This document shows, piece after piece, positions 58,969 through 64,000 of a stretch of 64,000 nucleotides of DNA. This DNA is from Rhodocyclaceae bacterium (GTDB lineage Bacteria; Pseudomonadota; Gammaproteobacteria; Burkholderiales; Rhodocyclaceae). Within the stretch, counting starts at the first letter, position 1; every line of letters begins with the position of its first letter. The DNA lies in the NCBI GenBank assembly GCA_016791115.1, contig JAEUNL010000013.1, positions 29,977 to 93,976 on the forward strand. The letters run 5' to 3'. The notes below the pieces were generated by a model, which saw only the letters and a program-made list of their open reading frames with translations, was not told the DNA's origin and did not search any database. The position numbers and the translations under genes are program-made.

Positions 58969-60603
58969 ATGCACACCGGCGAAACACCAACCAGCGTGAC
59001 GCTGCAAACCGAACTTGTAGAGCACCTGAAAGGCGTCCTTGCAGATCTGCATGCGGCGGATACTGTGGAGTTGCTCCAGACTCACATCTCCTACGTGCTG
59101 CTGGCCGGACATTTTGCGTACAAGATCAAGAAGGCGGTCGACTTGGGTTTTCTCGATTTTCGTACCCTTTCGGCCCGCCGCCATTTCTGTCTGGAAGAAT
59201 TGCGGCTCAATCGGCGTACCGCCCCGAACCTCTATCTTGACGTCGTGGAAATTTCCGGGCCGGCGCAATCGCCAGTGGTTAGCGGCACCGGGCCGCCATT
59301 GGAGTACGCAGTTCGCATGCGTCGCTTCGAACGGAATGCGACCCTCGACCGCCTTCTCGAACTGGGACGGCTCGACGTCTGCATGATCGACGCTGCTGCG
59401 GACGCGATGGTGGCTTTCCATCGATCCCTTGCCGGCGCGATGCCCGTAGGTAACCAGGGCTCGATTCCGGCGATCGAAGAGCCGACCGAATCCAACCTGG
59501 CATGCCTGTCTCGTCATTACGCCCTGTCGGCCAATGGAAACGTGCTCGAGAGGCATGCATTGTGGGTTGCCCACCAACACGCGATCCTCCGCGACGCTTT
59601 TGTCCGGCGTCTTGCAGACGGTCACGTTCGCGAATGCCATGGCGACCTTCACCTTGCGAATATCGCCTGGATCGATGGCAGTGCCGTGTTCTTCGATTGC
59701 ATCGAGTTCGATCCGAATCTGCGCTGGATCGACGTCATGAGCGAACTTGCCTTTCTTGCGATGGACCTTCAATCACGCGCTCGATACGATCTGTCGTGGA
59801 GGCTGATCAATCGTTATCTCGAGACCACCGGCGATTTTGCCGGGATGGAAGTCCTGCGCTACTACATGGCATATCGGGCGATGGTCCGCGCGAAGGTCGC
59901 GACCTTGAAGGCGGCACAAGCTATGCCTGATGCCGTCAATGATGCAGAGCGTACTGCCGCAAACTATTTAGGCCTCGCTGAGACTTACGCCCAGCCCTCT
60001 TCTCCGGCCATCGTTCTCACCCACGGTTTATCCGGCAGCGGCAAATCGTATCTGAGTGAACGTCTGAGCAATCTCGCTGGCGCAATTCGGCTTCGCTCGG
60101 ATATCGAGCGCAAACGCATACATGGGCTCGCGGCTGGAGACCACTCGAGGGGGCAGGTTGGCAGCGATTTGTACGGTGCCGACGCGACACGCTCGACCTA
60201 TCTACGCCTGAGTGAGGTTGTGGCACACGTCGTCAGATGCGGATACACGGTCATCGTCGACGCCGCGTGTCTCGCCAGATGGCAGCGCAAACTGTTTCTC
60301 GACTTGGCGCGTCGATTGAGCGTTCCCTGCGTCATCGTCGATCTGCACGCCGACCTGGATGTCCTGCGCGCGCGCGTTTCGGCGCGCCATGCGCAGGGCA
60401 AGGATGCATCGGATGCGGATCCTGGCGTGCTCGAGCAGCAGATCACGAGTGCCGAACCCTTGAGTCCCGAAGAGCTGGCCATTGCGGTACGCGTGGATTG
60501 GAGCGCCTCGCACCTCATGTCTGCGCCGGATGTGCTCTGGGCGCGGATCGATGCTGAATTCCGGCGGCAGCGCGACCTCGCTTCGCTTACGGCAGCCACC
60601 TAA
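58969..60603 (+). CDS. bifunctional APH-like kinase / P-loop ATPase
   Basis: A protein of 544 residues. N-terminal half resembles aminoglycoside phosphotransferase-type kinases, with the catalytic loop CHGDLHLANIAW (~225) and DCIEFDPNLRWIDV. The C-terminal half is a small-molecule kinase P-loop domain with Walker A GLSGSGKSYL (~355). This two-domain family is widespread and of unknown substrate; resistance is not implied. AAGGAGAG precedes the ATG. Confidence 0.85.
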   Translation: MHTGETPTSVTLQTELVEHLKGVLADLHAADTVELLQTHISYVLLAGHFAYKIKKAVDLGFLDFRTLSARRHFCLEELRLNRRTAPNLYLDVVEISGPAQSPVVSGTGPPLEYAVRMRRFERNATLDRLLELGRLDVCMIDAAADAMVAFHRSLAGAMPVGNQGSIPAIEEPTESNLACLSRHYALSANGNVLERHALWVAHQHAILRDAFVRRLADGHVRECHGDLHLANIAWIDGSAVFFDCIEFDPNLRWIDVMSELAFLAMDLQSRARYDLSWRLINRYLETTGDFAGMEVLRYYMAYRAMVRAKVATLKAAQAMPDAVNDAERTAANYLGLAETYAQPSSPAIVLTHGLSGSGKSYLSERLSNLAGAIRLRSDIERKRIHGLAAGDHSRGQVGSDLYGADATRSTYLRLSEVVAHVVRCGYTVIVDAACLARWQRKLFLDLARRLSVPCVIVDLHADLDVLRARVSARHAQGKDASDADPGVLEQQITSAEPLSPEELAIAVRVDWSASHLMSAPDVLWARIDAEFRRQRDLASLTAAT

Positions 60604-60608
60604 AAGAA

Positions 60609-60628
60609 CCGGGCCCGTGAGGGCCCGG
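60609..60628. terminator. hairpin between convergent genes
   Basis: CCGGGCCC, GTGA loop, GGGCCCGG: perfect eight-base stem with a stable tetraloop six bases after the kinase stop. It separates this gene from the converging DUF1329 gene. No T-run on either side. Confidence 0.6.
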
Positions 60629-60662
60629 AGAAGCAGACGTTGGGAAGGGGGGTCGAGGCGGA

Positions 60663-61982
60663 TCAGTCGCCGCCGCGCAGGTTCTGGACCTGGAAGAGGC
60701 TGGGGGGATTCTGCTTGAAGTCGACCTGTCCCTTGAACTGGCCGGTGGTGCAGTGCTTGGCCTGGATGTCGACCATCGAGAAGGCATCGTCGATGCCGAT
60801 GCCCGCGCCCTTGTTCATCGGCAGGTGATGGTCGGCGTGGCTCTTGCCCACGCTCCAGACCTTCCACAGCTCACCCTTGCGGTCGTAGGTCTCGATCGCC
60901 CCGTTCAGGTTCTGCAGCTGGCTGTCCATGTAGAAGGTGCGACGGCTCACCGGGTGGTTCGGATCGACCGGCTCGGCCTCCAGGATATAGACCTTGCGCA
61001 ACTGGTAGCTGCCCTGGTAGAAGCAGCCGCCCTGCCCCCCGAAATCGACGTACTTGTAGCCGTCGGACTCCGCCGGCATGTCGGAAGCAAGCTTCAGATC
61101 GTTGTGGTTCCACATCGGCAGCAGCACGTTCTTGGTGCCCTTGTAGGTCCACTTCATGTCCGAGACGCGCCCGTTGTAGCCCTCGAAGTCCTCGATCATC
61201 AGGTCGGCACCGAGGAAGGCGTCGGTCGTCTGCCCGGTGGCCAGGCGGCGTACCCGGCGCTGGAAGCCCAGGTAGAGGTAGGCATCGTCGCGCTTCTGGT
61301 CATCGGCGTAGCGCTGGATCAGCAGTTGCGTGTTCTTCAGGTCCTGCGGCTCGTTGACCTTCACGTAGATCGCGCGGTACAGGTTCGACGGGTTGGGCAG
61401 CACTTCGGGCACCGGGGCATCCTTGACGCGGTGCTTGATGTTGAGGAAGTGGAATTCGAACTTGAGCGTGCGCTCGACCTGCCCGGTGCTCATGTTGCGG
61501 TACTTCCAGTAGAACGGGTTGATCGAGGCGTTGTCGCCCCAGTTCACGCCGTACTTGTAGTTCCAGGCGAGCTTCTCGCCGGCGCGCGGATCGTCCGCCT
61601 TGGGCTCTTCCGGGAAGGGCCGGCCGGCCACGTAGCCTTCGAGATCCCCGGTCTTGGGGCCGAGCTTGGCCTTGTTCAGGTTGGCGCGCGTGGCCTCGAC
61701 GTAGGCGTTGGAGAGCGTGAAGTCGGTCGTCGGACCGACCTTCATCTCGAAGTAGCCTTCCTTGATGATCTTGTAGGTGCCCACCGCCAGGATGTCCTTG
61801 AACTGGTCGACGTTGCCCTTGTTGATGGTCATGCCCGGCGTGAGGCCGGCAAAGCTCGGGAAGCCCTTCTTGTAGGGGAAGAAGGTGCCTTCGATATCGG
61901 CTTCGGTCGCGGCGAAGCCGGTAGCGGCAAAGGCACTGGCCAGCAGGCCGGGAATCAGACGGCGAATCAATGTGTGCTTCAT
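60663..61982 (-). CDS. DUF1329 outer-membrane-associated protein
   Basis: A protein of 439 residues with a Sec signal peptide (~1-24, ending GFAA) and the DUF1329 fold related to LolB/lipoprotein carriers. It contains the FPSFAGLTPGM entry segment and the C-terminal NKGAGIGIDDAFSMVDIQAKHC. Found next to DUF1302 genes and often next to RND exporters in pseudomonads and betaproteobacteria; probably handles hydrophobic compounds in the envelope. 64 bases after the DUF1302 gene. Confidence 0.85.
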   Translation of the reverse strand: MKHTLIRRLIPGLLASAFAATGFAATEADIEGTFFPYKKGFPSFAGLTPGMTINKGNVDQFKDILAVGTYKIIKEGYFEMKVGPTTDFTLSNAYVEATRANLNKAKLGPKTGDLEGYVAGRPFPEEPKADDPRAGEKLAWNYKYGVNWGDNASINPFYWKYRNMSTGQVERTLKFEFHFLNIKHRVKDAPVPEVLPNPSNLYRAIYVKVNEPQDLKNTQLLIQRYADDQKRDDAYLYLGFQRRVRRLATGQTTDAFLGADLMIEDFEGYNGRVSDMKWTYKGTKNVLLPMWNHNDLKLASDMPAESDGYKYVDFGGQGGCFYQGSYQLRKVYILEAEPVDPNHPVSRRTFYMDSQLQNLNGAIETYDRKGELWKVWSVGKSHADHHLPMNKGAGIGIDDAFSMVDIQAKHCTTGQFKGQVDFKQNPPSLFQVQNLRGGD

Positions 61983-62046
61983 TGCGTGTTTTCCTCCAGA
62001 GGCCCCGCGCCGGGTCGCGGCGCGGGGTAGGTGCATCAGTGGATCC

Positions 62047-64000
62047 TCAGAACTTGTACTTGACCGTCACGTAGGCCTGGTTTTCCTTCCAGGCTGCGCC
62101 GATGGGACCGGCACGGAAGCGGCCCAGCGGCTCGAGCCCGCCCAGGCCGATCGAGCCCGGCGCGAACGGCTGCCCGTCGTCGCTGTAGGTGGTAAACGGC
62201 GGCCACGGGTTGCACGACCGGCAGTCGTCGAACTTCCAGCGGCTGTCGCCTTCGCGGCCCTTCACGTTGGCCCCCACCGTGAGCTTCAGGTTGTCGGTGA
62301 AGCTCCACTCGAGCTGCGGCGAGGCCACCCAGGCGTGCGCCCGGAAGTCGCGCGCGAGGATCAGTTGCGGACTGACCCGGTCGTTCATCAGGAAGGCCTT
62401 GATCAGCAACGTGCCGATCACGTTGTCCTTCCAGTCGGGGATGCCGACCGGCCCGTAGGTGCTGCGCTCGTCGTCGTGGTCGAAGATGTGCTGGTAGAAC
62501 AACTGGCCCGAGAACAGCGTGGTGCGGTTCGGGTTGATCCACGGGATGAAGGTCGGCCGGTCGATGCCGATCACCGAGCGGAACACCTTGTTCTTCGAGT
62601 ACAGCTTGGGACGGCTGGTGTTGGGGAATTCCTCGCCGTCGGTCAGCGCCCCTTCCAGGCGCACCGCCGCCTTGAGCGCATCGATCTGGAAGTCCATCGA
62701 GCCGCCGACCAGATTGACGCGCGGGTAGTGCACGTCGAAGGCGATCAGGTGGCTCACGCCGGGGAAGCCCGGCGGGTTGCCGCCTACGCCGATGAACGAG
62801 TTGATGCCCCCGGTGTTGAAGGCGCGCAGGCTGGGCAGTTGCGAGCGGTAGGTCAGCGCGTTGAGCGAGAAGGCCAGTCCGCCTTGCGTCACGCCTTCGT
62901 ATTTCACGCCCAGTTGCATGCCCCGGCCCCAGCTGGGCAGCTTCACGTCACGGATGCCGATCTGGTGCGGCCCGAAGTTGGTCGCCAGCCAGTGGTCCGG
63001 CGGCAGCCCGATGGCGGCCCCGGCAGCGGCCGGCAGGTGGGCGAAGTTGGCCACCGTGCCGCCGTTGTCCCACAGGTTCGCCATGCCGCGGAAGAAGCAG
63101 CCGGTATCGAGGATCACGTTGGGGCTGCCGCACTGGCCCAGGTTGTTGGCGCGGAACTGGTCGAAGTTCCACACCAGCTGCAGGTTGCGCTCCTGCAGCA
63201 GGTCGGAGCCGCCCATGCGGTATTCGGCCTGCACGATCCACTGCGGGATGCGGATGTCTTCGAGTTCGTCGTAGATGTTGTTGCGCGAGTAGTCGACCGG
63301 GTTGATCACGTCGAGCACGCGGAACAGGTCGGTGCGGCCCCACACCACCTGCTGCTTGCCCACCTTGAGGAACAGCGACTTGTTGTCGCCCAGGTCCAGG
63401 GTGTTCTTGACGTAGGCTTCGCGGATGAAGTCCAGGTTGTCGTTGAACTCGGGGAACTCCAGTCCGGTGAGCGACTGGTCGCCGTAGCCGCCGAAGTCGC
63501 GGCAGCCGCGCTTGTCGCGGTCGCACGGGCGCACCGGCACGCCGAAGGCCACGCCCCCCTTGGTGTCGTGCCAGCGGTCGCCCAGCACGCGCAGCCCGTC
63601 GTTGGGGTTGATGGCCAGCATCTGCGCCGGGTTGAGGAAGGCGTTGGTGGTCAGGCCCAGCGGCGGGCCGGCGGCCACGTCGCGCGTGACCACCGGGCCG
63701 GCCGCTCCGCCATGGGGAACCTGCGCCACGATGCCGCCGCTGCGGCTGATGGTGCTCTCCAGCGTGATCGGCCCGCCGGCATCTTCGCCGTATTCGTCCT
63801 TGTTGAGCCGATAGACCCCGTCCCAGGTGCCGCGCAGGATGCCGTGGAAGCTCCAGCCGGCATTGAGCTTCTTGTCCGCTTCGACCTGCAGCGTGTTGCG
63901 GAATTTCGACAGCCCCACCCGGTGACCCGTGTTGTCCTTGCCCCGCACGTGCGTGTCGTTCTCGTAGTAAATGTCCACCTTCCACGGCTCGCTCGTGATC
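62047..64000 (-). CDS. DUF1302 outer-membrane protein, partial
   Basis: At least 651 residues, open at the right window edge: the frame continues to base 64000 without a start or signal peptide, so the N-terminus lies outside. Repeated beta-strand pattern and end in aromatic YVTVKYKF indicate an outer-membrane barrel. LFLKVGKQQVVWGRTDLFRVLDVINPVD is the DUF1302 signature. It pairs with the DUF1329 gene as an envelope system. Confidence 0.85.
   Translation of the reverse strand, partial: ITSEPWKVDIYYENDTHVRGKDNTGHRVGLSKFRNTLQVEADKKLNAGWSFHGILRGTWDGVYRLNKDEYGEDAGGPITLESTISRSGGIVAQVPHGGAAGPVVTRDVAAGPPLGLTTNAFLNPAQMLAINPNDGLRVLGDRWHDTKGGVAFGVPVRPCDRDKRGCRDFGGYGDQSLTGLEFPEFNDNLDFIREAYVKNTLDLGDNKSLFLKVGKQQVVWGRTDLFRVLDVINPVDYSRNNIYDELEDIRIPQWIVQAEYRMGGSDLLQERNLQLVWNFDQFRANNLGQCGSPNVILDTGCFFRGMANLWDNGGTVANFAHLPAAAGAAIGLPPDHWLATNFGPHQIGIRDVKLPSWGRGMQLGVKYEGVTQGGLAFSLNALTYRSQLPSLRAFNTGGINSFIGVGGNPPGFPGVSHLIAFDVHYPRVNLVGGSMDFQIDALKAAVRLEGALTDGEEFPNTSRPKLYSKNKVFRSVIGIDRPTFIPWINPNRTTLFSGQLFYQHIFDHDDERSTYGPVGIPDWKDNVIGTLLIKAFLMNDRVSPQLILARDFRAHAWVASPQLEWSFTDNLKLTVGANVKGREGDSRWKFDDCRSCNPWPPFTTYSDDGQPFAPGSIGLGGLEPLGRFRAGPIGAAWKENQAYVTVKYKF

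Noticed and set aside
1..64000. CRISPR array expected from the Cas6-like gene
   Set aside because: No set of regularly spaced direct repeats is visible anywhere in the window.

Overview
The window is a GC-rich proteobacterial chromosome segment, most likely from a betaproteobacterial sulfur-oxidising chemolithotroph (Rhodocyclales/Thiobacillaceae-like). I infer this from the oxidative-type dsr cluster, the caa3-like cox operon with ctaG/SURF1, the leucine-degradation genes and the DUF1329/DUF1302 pair. It contains no rRNA, tRNA, insertion sequence or CRISPR array that I can see.

Left edge (1-4.3 kb, all minus strand): an ABM-domain membrane protein, a TDT-family carrier and an EF-G-like GTPase. 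At 4.3-8.9 kb is a tightly packed minus-strand operon: sulfide:quinone oxidoreductase (sqr), a 78-residue unknown, an orphan Cas6-like protein, a cysteine-less DsrC relative, a tandem TusA-TusA protein, an unrecognised 203-residue protein and a TauD/TfdA-like dioxygenase. Divergent from it, at 9.2-22.8 kb on the plus strand, is a complete oxidative dsr operon (dsrABEFHCMKLJOPNR), a second cysteine-less DsrC relative and the siroheme methyltransferase gene cobA.

A NarL-type two-component pair (22.8-24.7 kb, minus) separates dsr from a translationally coupled Isp-type [NiFe]-hydrogenase operon (25.0-30.8 kb). After one DUF202 gene comes soeABC, the cytoplasmic sulfite dehydrogenase, followed by a TauE/SafE carrier, a small membrane protein and a Usp protein (31.4-38.3 kb). 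On the minus strand follow a FadL-type porin, dsrE2 and tusA (38.4-40.6 kb). Together these genes cover oxidation of sulfide (SQR), of stored or protein-bound sulfur (TusA/DsrE2 to DsrEFH to DsrC to DsrAB, with DsrMKJOP and DsrL as electron partners) and of sulfite (Soe), plus H2 uptake. The most notable regulatory signal is a shared promoter element with the core ATAGACG, preceded by CCC-N4or5-GG, lying 88-102 bases upstream of sqr, hynD, soeA and tusA. It is accompanied by TACC...GGTA palindromes resembling NarL heptamer pairs, which suggests one regulon controlled by the local two-component system.

Right half (40.7-64 kb): an S24/LexA-like protein lacking the catalytic lysine, an AT-rich spacer, dnaE2 behind a LexA-box promoter, a CBS-domain protein, a SAM hydrolase, a liu-type operon (methylcrotonyl-CoA carboxylase and isovaleryl-CoA dehydrogenase) with a divergent TetR regulator, a cytochrome c oxidase operon (coxB-coxA-small-ctaG-coxC-SURF1), an AraC regulator, an APH/ATPase fusion, and a DUF1329 plus DUF1302 outer-membrane pair, the latter cut by the window edge.
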